Of a stretch of 64,000 nt of DNA, positions 37,008 to 49,423 are shown piece after piece. A program made the position numbers and the translations under genes. Source of the stretch: Telmatherina bonti (taxonomy: Eukaryota > Chordata > Actinopteri > Atheriniformes > Telmatherinidae); assembly GCA_933228915.1 (NCBI GenBank), contig OW121823.1:10667229-10731228 (forward strand). The letters are read 5' to 3'. Within the stretch, counting starts at the first letter, position 1. The number at the start of each line of letters is the position of its first letter. The notes beneath the pieces were generated by a model. It was given only the letters and a program-made list of their open reading frames with translations. It searched no databases and was not told where the DNA came from.

Positions 37008-40000
37008 GTAAACTAAAATGTTCATTATTAGCTACCTCAAACTGCTAAATTACCATATTTAGTTTGTGTTAAATGTAAATTAAACCTTCTTACGTAGTCA
37101 GTGCATTCAAGATGGCGGCGTCTGCTGCTGTGCATGCCTGCATTACAAACACCCGACTGGCTCTCAGAACTGTTTTTGTATTTTATGTTGCTATGCAAAC
37201 ATATTTTTTGCTTTCATTGCAAATACATGTTTCATCTGTTGTTGTTTATTTATTTAAAGTATTAGAACAAGACATAAGAACAATAATAAGCAATATGGCT
37301 AGGTGGTTCATTTAGCACTCCCATTGGCGGTTCTTATTCATCCACATTAGTGGGATTTGGCAACAGACAAGTATTGTATTCTGCAGACAGTTTAGGACTC
37401 AGAAAATATGTAATTCTCTGCTTTGTATAACATTTGGATTTGCACTGGTCTAATGTTTATGGGCCTCTTTTGATTATTATGTCTGAAATATGTATTTCTG
37501 TGTCTGTGCAATTTGCAAGCAGAAACGGTTGTTTTGTTTTGTTTTTTTTGTCTTCTGGAAATAAAAATTCTGCTGAGCGAAGCTGCTCTAAACAGAAGCA
37601 CAGCCACCTGTCTCATCCATTGTTTCTGTTTTATACAGGATGAACCAGTTATGAGTTCACATCCTGGACTGGACCAGTAACAGAGGCAGAAAACAGACTC
37701 GACAACATAGAAGACACGTCACATCTAGTGATGCAAACTGGTATCACAGTAAAATGCAACCCATTGCCTTTTTTGTCCTTTTTTTAAATTTTTTTTAGTT
37801 TTGTAATATGTAGGTTTAAAAAAGACATATGTTTCTTTTTTTCTTTTTTTTTTTTTATCTTATTTTGTTGCTATGTGTGTTTGTCTTTAAGTTTTCAACA
37901 CTTTTCTGTATGAACCAATCCTCAAAACTCTCCACATGTAAACTCATTGGTTGTTGGTTTATATATCTTTAACATTTTCATTCTGTTGTTTAGTTCTGCG
38001 ACCTGCAGTTTGATCATATAAGTTCATTTTCATCTGTTCATCTGAAATTTACCTCATTATTACAAACAAGCCACTTCCACACACATAAAAAGCAAATCCT
38101 TCAGTCACAAGAAACAGATGCCTAAAGTCATGTAAATGTTGCTTCCTGTCCACTCGTCATGCTCAGTTGGCTACTTATCTACATGGAATTAGCTGCGACA
38201 GACATGTCAGAACAGCTTTTACATGTTTCAATATTTCACAATTTAAAAACACTTCCAAACAGATCGCCAACCTTTCCTCTGCAACCAACTGCTGTCTGCT
38301 GCCAGTAAAGTCAAAGTTTTTGTCCAAGTTATGTGACTATTTTTTTCACTTTCTGCATTGATGGACGTTATATGAGCTTTACACTCCTGCGGCTTGCTTG
38401 TGTGAGCTGAAGCTGTACACTCATCATCCATAGATAAATAGACTTTAAAAAGAGGCAAAGGTTTAATTTGAACCCCTTTGTTCATGAAATCTCGTTCACT
38501 GATCATGAATGTGATACGCATTAATGGAGGATTATTATCGCCATTTTCATCCCTTTGGAATTGAGACACAGAGGGAATGACAGTTAATTGCAGGGTGCTG
38601 CATCTGAAAATCTGCCATAAAAAGGGAGCTTTACTGCATGCTCTTATTAGAGATGTGGCATTTTGAAAGCGGGTAGTCATGGTTATGTGCTGCTGTTATA
38701 TTATATCACCCCAGGTTTCAGCATCCCTTGTACTCTAAAAGAGACAGCAAAGCTTAAGCATGGGAATGAGGTTTAGGATATGTTGCAAAATGTCTCATGT
38801 CTCATCCATGCTCCTTTTATGTGCATCTCAATATGCCAAATCCCCACCTATACTTTTTCTCTATCTTTTCATCAACTCTTTATCTTCAGCTCAAATGTTC
38901 TGTGTTTTTTACACCTTTGCAGCTCTTATTCCTCTGACATCCTCCACTAATTTTGGGCACAATCATTAAAACTACAAGGAACGGAGACGGGCTCAGACAG
39001 AAATGGCTTTTGCTGTCTGCCTCCAATACCACAGTGCCCCCAAGTGGTTCACAGTGACATGGCTTTGTTTCATCCCGTCCCCTGCTGATGCTTGGATGTG
39101 CTGACAAGGTGGTGAGGGATCGGCGGAGTGAGAGACGGACGGCTGACACTTAACGTGCTCTGAATGAAACCTGCACATGCGATATGGAAATGTAATGCTG
39201 CTTTGGTACGTTTGGGTCACTCATGAGGCAGTCTCATTGTTCATACAGCTGAAGCTGATTTGGAGACCCGACAGAGAAAAAGATCTTGAAGCTGCTGCTT
39301 CCCCCCCCCCCAAGTCTATAAACTTCAAGCAGCAGTCTTTTTAAAGGAGTGTATTAAATTCACTTGTTTTTTGTTTATTATTTCTATATTCAAGGCATAC
39401 ATATTTGTTTCTTTACATTTCCTTGTGCTTTTTTTGTCAATCCCCAACTAGAGATATGACCATGGAAACACCAGTAACTTCTACTCTAGTTCTCCTTTCT
39501 GGACAGTCTTTCTGTCAGGAAAAGATGATTTTACAGTGATGACGTCAAAATTATTTCCTTTTAATCTGTCATTTTTTACTTTTTCTTTTTTTTTTTTCTT
39601 GATAGCTAATAAAAACTCCTTTTAGCCATAAGGAATCCTGTAATGCTACTTAAAGGATTGCTTGAAACGTTCTGGTGGTCATAAGTATAAATAAAGAAGC
39701 AGAGGAGATAAGCACAAAATATAGATTTTTTTTTTTTCCAAACTTCTTGTCTTTGCCAGTGTGGATTTAAAAACAGTTATTTTCCCTTGTAATGTCATGA
39801 GACATCTATTCCAACTAGCACACACATCCCATCCTTACATTGTTCTATATATTGCACATTACTAAATATCACATCATTAATTCACATTAACAAAAATAAT
39901 CTCTGGTACTCAGCATGTAACAGGAAACAAACCAGTGACAATAAAGTTTGTATCTTCTGTAAGGGAAAGATGAGCCACCCGTCATAATGCTTTGTAATTT

Positions 40001-40834
40001 GTAACACATTGTAATTTGTAATCCCATCCCCAAGAGATGTACCACTGAGAAGCTTGCCTTCTTTCTCTGATCTGCCAGAGTTGGTAGAGTAAGACTGGCC
40101 AGATCCAGTGAAACACAGACAGAAGTGGTAACTGAGTCCCACTTACACCAAAGGCTGTAAGTGTCAACTCTCCTGCTTTTGCTCATGACATTTTTTGCCA
40201 TTTCTTAAAACCTAAAAAGCTTTTCTTGATGATATGCATGATAGTTAAAACCATGCCAGCACAGAACTGTTATAACCAAACATGCCCTGCCATTCGGGCC
40301 AATGGAAAGGGACCGTGGCGCCGCTCGCCGACTGAGGAAGGAGGTGAGAGTGACGTCAGCACGAGGACAGTTTTGTTGACAGGAAGGCCGGCAGTGGTTG
40401 TGGTTGTTTCTAAGTTGTTTTTGTTTTGCTGTTACGGTTATGCCTTTGCGTTGCTCTGCAGGTTGAGCTGGTTCATTCAGACTCACTGCAGGGAAGTTGG
40501 GATGACCGGCGAAACTGAAAGGTTCTGCAGGAACTTGTCCTGCTCCTGACAACAAATACTCTCCTCCCCTTTTGTCATGCTCACACACAGACCACATGGC
40601 ACCCACAAAAAAACAAAATAAAAAAAAAACCAAACAACAAAAACTAATCATATTGCGAATAACAAATGTACAATGATTTAATGTCTTCATATTAAAAGAA
40701 TTACAGTAATGTCAAATTCAGTAATTTAGCCTTCACAGTATCTCTATTGCAGGAGGGCATCAGATATAAATCAATATGATTTTGAATACTTTTTTGAATA
40801 CACTATGAATTGAATACTCTAATTTGTCTTTATG

Positions 40835-40837
<3 letters not shown>
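37008..40837. other. Non-coding DNA, no gene recognised
   Basis: It contains poly-T runs (37790-37855, 39585) and a poly-C run (39300). A less AT-rich patch at about 40290-40420 includes the CRE palindrome TGACGTCA near 40351. No protein family was identified. Confidence 0.5.

Positions 40838-40880
<43 letters not shown>
40838..40880. repeat. (TG)n microsatellite
   Basis: About 43 bp of TG, directly before a SINE remnant. Confidence 0.95.
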
Positions 40881-40881
<1 letters not shown>

Positions 40882-40972
40882 TTGGTTGTTTGTCTCTCTG
40901 TGTGCCCTGTCGCCCAGTCATTGCTGGATAAGCTCCAGTTTTCCTGCGACCCTTGGACAAAGTGTTTAGGAA
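40881..40972 (+). mobile_element. SINE 3' remnant
   Basis: The blocks GGTTGTTTGTCTCTCTGTG, ATTGCTGGATAAGCTCCAG and GTTTAGGAAATGG correspond to the end of the SINE at 9808. The body is shortened, lacking the GACTGGCGACCTGTCC block. Confidence 0.65.
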
Positions 40973-41497
40973 ATGGATGGATTGAAAATGGAGGATGGAT
41001 GATGGGGGGATGATAGATGAATGGGTGGATGGATAGATGGATGGATGGAGGGATGATAGAGGGATGGATGATGGAAGGATGATAGATGGATGGATGGATG
41101 GATGAATGGATGGATGGATGGATGGATGGATGATGGATTGATAAATGGAGGATGGATGATGGAGGGATGATAGATGAATGGGTGGATGGATAAATGGATG
41201 GATGAAGGGATGATGGAGGGATGGATGATGGAGGGATGATAGATGGATGGATGGATGGATGGATGGATGGATGGATGGATGGATAAATGGAGGGATGGAT
41301 GATGGGGATGACAGATGGCTGGATGAATGGATGGAGGGATGGATGGATGGATGGATGGATGAATGGATGGATGATGGATTGATAAATGGAGGGATAATGG
41401 ATGAATGATAGATGAATGGATGGATGGATGATAGATGAATGGATGGATGGATGATAGATGAATGGATGGATGGATGATAGATGAATGGATGGATGGA
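40973..41497 (+). repeat. GGAT/GATA tetranucleotide array, about 525 bp
   Basis: Imperfect (GGAT)n with repeated higher-order variants such as GGATGATGGA and GGGATGATAGATG. It grows from the GGAT tail of the SINE remnant. His-Pro-Ser-Ile frames on the minus strand come from the repeat. Confidence 0.95.
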
Positions 41498-43729
41498 ATC
41501 AAACACTTAATTTGCTGCAGCATTAACCGGGTCACATGTAATCATCTAAAAATGTATTTCATAAAGTGATCAGCGAACTTGTTTCGTTTCAGGTGACAGA
41601 AATAGTAACAATTCTTCTCTCCTCTCATTGACAGTCCTTGCAGCCTTCCCCAACCAACCAACTCTTCATTCACAACAGTAAAATCTGTTGTTAAAGTAAT
41701 TAATCAGTAAATCTGAAGCTACACAAACAGACATTTGTGTAGCATTAAACTATGTTTTATTTAGCAAAAACAGCCATATCTCCTGAAAATGATATAACGC
41801 AGGTGCACAACTTACCTTTAACACAGTAAAGATAAAATAACTCACTTTTTCTTGCTGCAGAGGAGATGATTCAGCACATTCGCAACGCATCAACCAATGT
41901 GAAGTTGTGTAGAAATAACTTGAATTCATGCAGCAAGGCTGTGCGCATGAATTATATTTTCTCACAGATTTTTGGCAAACAAACACAAGTCTAACTGCAG
42001 CTTCTCGAATGTGTTGCTATAAATCAAAAGTGTTATTCTATTGCATACCAATGAGCAAACAAACATGGCAAAAATAAGTCAGCATTTCAACCAAAAAATG
42101 AGGTGCTGAAGAGGAGATTTGACTGAGCTGCAGACCCAGACCAGAGAGAGAAATGAGCTATTTCAGATACCCCAATTCTAGATATAAGAAGTAGATTCAT
42201 TTTCACATAATACTCTGTGACTCACAGTTTGAACATTTCTGCAGCTACGACTGGAATCTCTGTTTCAATCATCACCCAAATCAAAACAGCTGTGACAGAA
42301 CACGAGTTTTCACCTGCATGTACAATTTTCAGTGGAGGCATTATCGAACTCATGAGGCTCAGGAGCATTTAGGAAATAGACTTCCAATTACAGAGGTAAA
42401 GTCCCATGTAGATGTTCAAAAACAAAATGTCTTCAGTTCTCTGCCACTCTAGTTTGACTGACTTCTGCTATAATAACTGCATCCTAAACCTGGGTTGCAT
42501 GTGGTTCATGTCTGTGCAAATCAACAACAGTGAGAGTCAAAATAATTCCAAATAAAAGGATATGTTTTGCAGAAAAATAACACATTTTAGGTAATATAGG
42601 TGAGAAGTTGACATGCTGTACATACTATAGCACCGGCTCTAAGAGCGCTTTGCTATGAGTGTGTATACGAACAGCAGATCGCTTCTCTGTTAGTGTGTAT
42701 CAGCATCGCATAAGGATGTTGCTGTTTGCTGCCTCCAGAGGAAGAGCAAACGGTTGTGTTTGTGAATTAGCATGCATGCCCTGATCAAATAATTACATTA
42801 GGAAAAAAATAATTAACGATATGCACTGTTAAAATATGCATTGATATTAATCATGTCAACATGAGAAATGATAGAAATACCTGGCATGGTGTGACAGTTT
42901 TCTCTCTCATACGCTGCTGCAACCAAGCAGCTGGCGTCACAGTTTAACATGATCTTACCACCTGACTTCAAGTGACAGAAAGCTTTTTTCAAATGGATAA
43001 GCGTCTTTTTAAATGGGATAAAAAAAAAAAATATTTGTTGCTACAGTAAAATATCAGACTGATTTTCTGTTTGTTTCTAAAAGTGAAACTGAATCTGACC
43101 TATGTTATGTATAAATTCTGTCTTCAATCCCTCGTGGCCATCAGTGTTGTTGAACCACAGAGACAAGTTCTGCAGAAGTTCCATGTTTTTAGTGGCAGCG
43201 CTTTAAAGACTTGCCAAAATGTCATACATTTTTTAATGTACTTACAAATGTTGCATTTATCTTGACATTATGTTTACTGGGAGTCTGAATGAAGTGCTTG
43301 GAAGTGTGTGCAGTTTGGTGCAAAACATAGAATAATAGAATTTTGAGCTCTTTTCAACAATGTCCAGTTCAATATCCAGGTAAGTAGCAAGGTGAGCAGT
43401 TTGTGTTTAACTCAACTAATGCAAGGCGGTGCATTGGTTGAGTTAAACACGTTGCATTTTGGAGAAGGGCTAAATTCTGTTGCACCGAAGTAGATGTGCA
43501 CCATGAAAGTAAGTCAGGCATGTAAAGACTGTGCTTGCTCTAAGCCAGATTGGCCTGAAACAAACTGGGAAGGAACACATACACCTACAAACAAACAGGA
43601 TTCCAATGAGACAGGCAGAACTGAAGGAGTGACTAAGCTGCTAATAAGTGAGTAAATAGAAGAGAGGAGACTCAGTTTATCTCTCGAGCAGACTTAGGAC
43701 ATCTTATTAGCGATACTTAGCATACTGCT
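41498..43729. other. Non-coding DNA, no gene recognised
   Basis: No repeat or protein could be assigned. Confidence 0.5.
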
Positions 43730-44134
<405 letters not shown>

Positions 44135-44170
44135 CACACTTAAAGCTTCTATACACTTCTATACACTTAA

Positions 44171-44600
44171 AGCCCCATTTATGTTGTGCACAGAAGATAG
44201 ATATGCAGACGGAAAATTCCCCCACCAGCCGCTTCGTTTGCTGCAAGCAATTTAGTTTGTTTTAGAGGGCCTTAAGGATGTGTCACTAGACGGCAAATGG
44301 AGCGAAACCACCAGAAACTGGAGGGTCGGTGTTGGGCAGTAAAGCTGACATGTGACCAGAGAAACTGGAGAAGAGGAAGTGGATCTAAAGGAAGAAGGAG
44401 AAGAAGACAACAGCTGTAGAGATGGCAGGAGTTTGTGACTGTGTTGGTTGTGTTGGGTGGTTGCAAACAGCATTAAAGCTGTACAACACCACCAGCAGCC
44501 AATGTCTGAAAACGGCCATCAGAACTTGGAATTAAACTCTGAACTCAGCGCTGAAAATTGACTTAACAGCCACGGCGACGTAAAAGACGTGTAAGTATGA
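44171..44600. mobile_element. Possible Harbinger-like MITE, diverged
   Basis: It starts TAA/AGCCCCATTTATG and continues AGATAGATATGCAGACGG, paralleling the start of the nested element at 52915 (AGGCCTTTTTATG, then GCAGAAATGCAGATAGATGG). Interior GGTTGTGTTGGGTGGTTGC also parallels that element. The right end is not defined. Confidence 0.4.
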
Positions 44601-47600
44601 AGGTGGTGTTGTTTGATTTACATACTATTTACGTTCACATGGCAGCGTAATGGTCCTTAAGACTGTTTGCACTCATCCAGTGATTTAAAGCCAGAAGCAT
44701 TTACTTTTCAACACAGAAAGGTCATTTCCTCTGCATCAAACCAGCACTGGGGGGATAACCAATGGCAATACAGAAACCTTGGCCATGCCTCATTTATCTT
44801 AGTTTAACCTTAAGGGCTTGATTGGAATGATACCAGGATTTAATGCTAAAACATGGGAAGGATGCTCCTGCTTTCAACCATCTGAATGCAAAAAACAATC
44901 AACAAATGGCAGGTGGGGGTCTGATTCTCTGTATGATGCATCATTAAGATGCAGCTGAGCAAAAAGAAAAAGACAGAGAGCTATTAGGGATAGCAGAGAT
45001 GAGATGGAGGGAGGGGGAGTTACAATACAGAGGAGGAGGAGGTGACAGAGAGGGTGTATTTAGAGATATCATGCAGGCAGCAATCCCTACCAATGTAACA
45101 GCCAACTCCTCAGCCCATGATTGAAAGACTACACCCACCTCCTTCCCACTTTGTCCTTCCTTTTTTTACTCTTTTCTTTGACTTTCTTCCCGCACATCCC
45201 TCCATCGGCCTCCTCCCAGGAATTTCACCGCTGGCTGATTGGTCGTACAGTACAAGTGAGCGTGATTGTTGGAAACGGGAAAAGAGAGAACCCTTCCTCT
45301 GATGAGGGGTAGGGCGCCTCCTTTTAACAATCAAACCAGTTGATGCGAGTGCCTTTCAAATGGCAGCATTAGAGTTCTGGCTCACGTGCACACGCTCACA
45401 CTCATTCACCTACTCTCCAAACTCCCCTCTTCTTCTTTTCCTCTCCCTCCCCCATCTGTTTGTTGTGCTCCACCTCCCTGGGCTCTTTGAGTGCATTAAT
45501 CAGTCAACCCACAGCGCCACAGCTATTACTCATCTGGTCAGAATAAGAGAGGGGGAAAGAGAGGGAGAGAGAGTTTGCAACACAAGGAAGAAACAATGAT
45601 AGAGTGAAATGTAGACTAAAAGGGGAGAGGGACGTCTGGGAGGGGGGAGGAAAAGAAATGGAACGAGTGCAGAGAGGGAGCTGCTCTGTATTTATTCATA
45701 TTTTAATATCTCTCCTCACCTCAAGACTTTTCATCTCCCTAGCCCCCCATCCATCCATCCATCCATCCATCCAAGCAGCCACTCATTCATCCAGCAACCC
45801 ACTCTGCATCCATTCATTCACCTATTTATAGATGCCACTAACTCCCCCACCCTCCTACCTTATCATGCATCCATCTCTCCATCTTTCCATTTCCCCTTTC
45901 ACCCTGCTCCCCATCTACTCTCCAACCCTCCATCTACACCTGCATTTATCTTCTTGTTCCTCATGAACTGAGATCATACATTTACCCTTTTTGGAGATCA
46001 CATTAGCCGCAGAAAGAGAATCATGCAGAGCTGGTTTAGTATGAGGTGCCAGATGGGACAAAATTGCATCTTTAACTCTCACACACACCTCTGAAATCAT
46101 GCATACAACTACAAACATTTGCATGTATGCATTAAATCAACTCTCACAAACACACACTAGTGAAATTACACACATGCATACAAGACATCCTAGCTATTTG
46201 AATCAGTGATAACAGCACTATATGGAGAAGCTATGTGTGTGTGTGTGCGTGTGTGTGTGTATGTGCAAACTGATCATCTTGTGAATGAGAGTTTACATAT
46301 ATGTGAGCGTGATTGCGTAGCAGTACCAATGAAATATTATACATGTATATGTGTTGAGCTGACACCGGTTTGAATGAGAACCTGTAAATATACGTGTGTG
46401 TGTGTGAGATGTAACTTTGTCACAGAAGAGGCGGGGCTACAACCAAAATTGTGTGTGTGTCTTATGGAGCATGACTCATCACAGTAATTCATTGTAGAGT
46501 GTGTTCAGCATTACTTAAACACTACTAACTAGAATACTGATTACTTTTTAAATATGATGGACTGCTGCCTGAATCTTAGTTGTTTAGCTGGAAGTACACA
46601 CATGCAGTGTCTGCATGTTCGGTTACGGCGTATGTTCTGCTTATCAGCTCAATGCTGATATACTCCCTTCCAATTGGTTGGTTTGTGAGACGGATGTTAA
46701 TATACACATTTTTTTTAGACGCGTTGATGTTTGCATCAAACAAACAATACATAAACAGTATGTAACCGCACATTTAGCATGCCGATTAGCATTTCCACTG
46801 TGAACAGTCTATAACATTTACATTGGAAAAAAAACATGTAATATATGAATATTCCAGCTTCCTTTAACCCTCAGAAGCCCAATGGAACATGTTTGATACG
46901 CAAAGTTTCTGAGACATTCTGTAGAACTTCATGGTCAAAACTTTGCTCAAAATCCCACTAAATACAATCTGATACTTGTCTTCTGCCACTTAACAGATAC
47001 CAGGAAGCAGGAGATTATACTATAATCATATTTACATATCACATACTAATAAATAGTAAAAACCAACAAAACAATGTGTTAACTTTTAGTTGCGTGTTGT
47101 CAAATGGTCAAATAAAGACCTCAGATTCAAAACATTACACCTTTCTTACCATTTTTCACGGGTCTGGCCTGAGTGGCACAATGATGAATCCTTTCACCAG
47201 AAGGTTTGCTGCTGTGCACTGCCAGCAGACTGAAACAAAGTTTGTCATGTGCCACACCTTTACTCTTTCCCCCAACCTTCACTCACCTCGTCTGCAAACA
47301 AACACACTGAGCAAAACCATATCACTATAACGTTTCTGTTGTTACTTACCAGTCCAGAGGAAGAGGAGCTATCTCCAAGACAAATTGTAGCCCTTTTAGC
47401 TCAGACAGTGTTCTCCACTTCAGCGATACAATACCAGTGCTAATCTGGGTTTGGACATTATCTTTATCTGACAACTTCTTCGCCAACAGCTGTTGTTTTT
47501 TTAGAAGTAACGGATCCTGGTTGTCAGGGGAACCATATCACATCTGAAATTTGCGACGCCATTCTTCGCTTGTTTATATAGAGCGAGGGCTGCGAGACAA

Positions 47601-49016
47601 AAGACGAGACAGTGATTCAAATCAACGTGCATGAACTCACATCCAGACCTGCTGGTAAACGTGGGTCTGGAGATTACCACAGAGAGATGATGTGCGCCGT
47701 ACACCTCTACTTCTTCTCATAGCCATTGTTTATTTCCTTCAATGGAGAAATGATTAATTTCTCCTTATTTTCCTTGTAATGAGATCTGGAGTTGAGCTGC
47801 CAAACTAAACTTTTCCTAAAAAAAAACTTTTATTCATCAACTCATTAGCTGTCTGACTGAAATGAGTTTATGCTTTAAACTGCTGCTTGAAGTCATACAG
47901 AAAGGTAAAATAAGACTTTACAATACAAAAAACAAAACAAACAGAGCACCATGCTCGAAAAGTCTTCAAAGATAGTTCAAAATGTTGCTATTTGTTCAAC
48001 TCTGGTCCCATTTACAGTAAATGAAATGCCTATTTCAATTTTCAGTTGGGCTCACCTTGGAGGTTAAAGTTAAATGTGGGGTAAATAATCTGCACAGTGA
48101 TCAGTAAAAGAACATTTTAGATATTTGCATGTGCTGGAACTGATATTAGTGAGTCTGTTGTTCCAACTCAGTCATGCAGTCTCAGTAAGGAAGATCACTG
48201 TGACTAAAATGCTCAAAATCATTTAAGATGACCGATGATGTAGGAATGTACACTTACTAATAGATAAAAACCTTAAATTACATGTATAATATAGGTTGTT
48301 CATGGACAAGCCAGCCTTAAAAGTTGATTCTTTGTAGTTAACAAGAACAAAAAAGTTCCTGTCCAAGACTGCTACGTGGTCAATTACATATAAGGGAAAA
48401 ATCAGATAATCCCACTATGTGCAGAAGGAAGCATGTCGTGGTACAGAGCAGGCAGAAAGATTGAGCTGAAGTGAATATATTCCCCTTAGAAATGAGGGAA
48501 TTTAAAGCATCAGGATTTTCAGATTTTGCTTTTAATTAATTTGATTTGATCTGTGTTCAGTTCCTGTTCAAGGTTTTGAATCAAATACTAAAAGTAACTG
48601 TTTTCAAAGAAAAATGCACAGAAAAAAGGCTTTTGAGATATAAATGAATACATATAAAATGCTTACCAAAAAGAAGAGGAAAAACAGACATACAAACACA
48701 CACAGTAGCTAAATAACACTAAAAGAGAAGGTTGGAGTTAAATTAAATAAAGAGTCATCTGGGAGCCAAAAAAAGCTGAATATTCTAAATAAACCAAACT
48801 TTCCATCGCTATACTACACTACAATACACTTTTACTTGGTAAAAACAGCCTAACTGGTGATTAATTAGCAAAAACATTTATACAGAACCTCATGGTAATC
48901 AGTTGTTTGAATTTTTTTTGCAGAAATCCTGGACTATCATCCTACTTTAATGCAAAATGTTCAAGATATTCAGACAGTAAAACATTTTTTCTACCGGAAA
49001 ATATGCTACATCAAAC
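44601..49016. other. Non-coding DNA with small microsatellites
   Basis: A CCAT array lies at 45747-45772 and CA/TG-rich patches at 46140-46420. No gene was recognised. Confidence 0.5.
45747..45772. repeat. (CCAT)n microsatellite
   Basis: Six to seven CATC units, with further ATCC-like words downstream to about 45920. Confidence 0.9.
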
Positions 49017-49018
49017 TA

Positions 49019-49421
49019 CATGGAAAAGACATATAAACACAATACTTTTGTGTTTGCTCTCATTTCTCATGAGCCTAAAGCTCTAAAACCTTTTCCACAT
49101 TGACCAAAAAACATTCCCTTCAAATATTGTTCATAAATCAGTATAAATCTGTTAGTGAGGATTTCTCCTTTGCTGAGATAATCCATCCCACCTCTCAGGT
49201 GTTACATACCAAGATGCTGATTAGACAGCATGATTATTGCACAGGTGTGCCCTATGTTGGCAGCAATAACAGGCGACTCTAAAATGTGCAGTTTTTTCTT
49301 AAAGGTCACTTAGAAAAGGACATGTTGTTTTGTGTATGCAGAAAAAGTTTTAGACCTTGGAAGGCGGCTCATAAGAAATGGGTACAAACACAAAATTGTG
49401 TTTGAGTATTTGAGATTTATG
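49019..49421. mobile_element. Tc1-like MITE (transposase deleted)
   Basis: The 403-bp element is bounded by TA at 49017-49018 and 49422-49423. Its arms match the ends of a widespread Tc1-like transposon: ATAAACACAATACTTTTGTG, TCATGAGCCTAAAGCTC, GAGATAATCCATCCCACC, AGATGCTGATTAGACAGCAT and TCTAAAATGTGCAGTTTT. They are followed almost at once by the inverted right end AGAAAAAGTTTTAGACC and CTCATAAGAAATGGG. The transposase region that normally separates the arms is gone. TA duplication and long inverted ends are known for the Tc1/mariner superfamily. Confidence 0.85.
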
Positions 49422-49423
49422 TA

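Noticed and set aside
36468..37016. 182-codon plus-strand frame over the Rex3-like LINE
   Set aside because: Antisense shadow of the LINE coding sequence; no recognisable domain.
40345..40365. TGACGTCA CRE palindrome in a GC-richer patch as a promoter
   Set aside because: A single 8-bp word with no TATA, CpG island or downstream gene evidence is not enough.
40760..41535. Long minus-strand frames of His-Pro-Ser-Ile repeats (up to about 248 codons)
   Set aside because: They are direct translations of the GGAT tetranucleotide array, have no unique sequence, and would exist in any such repeat.
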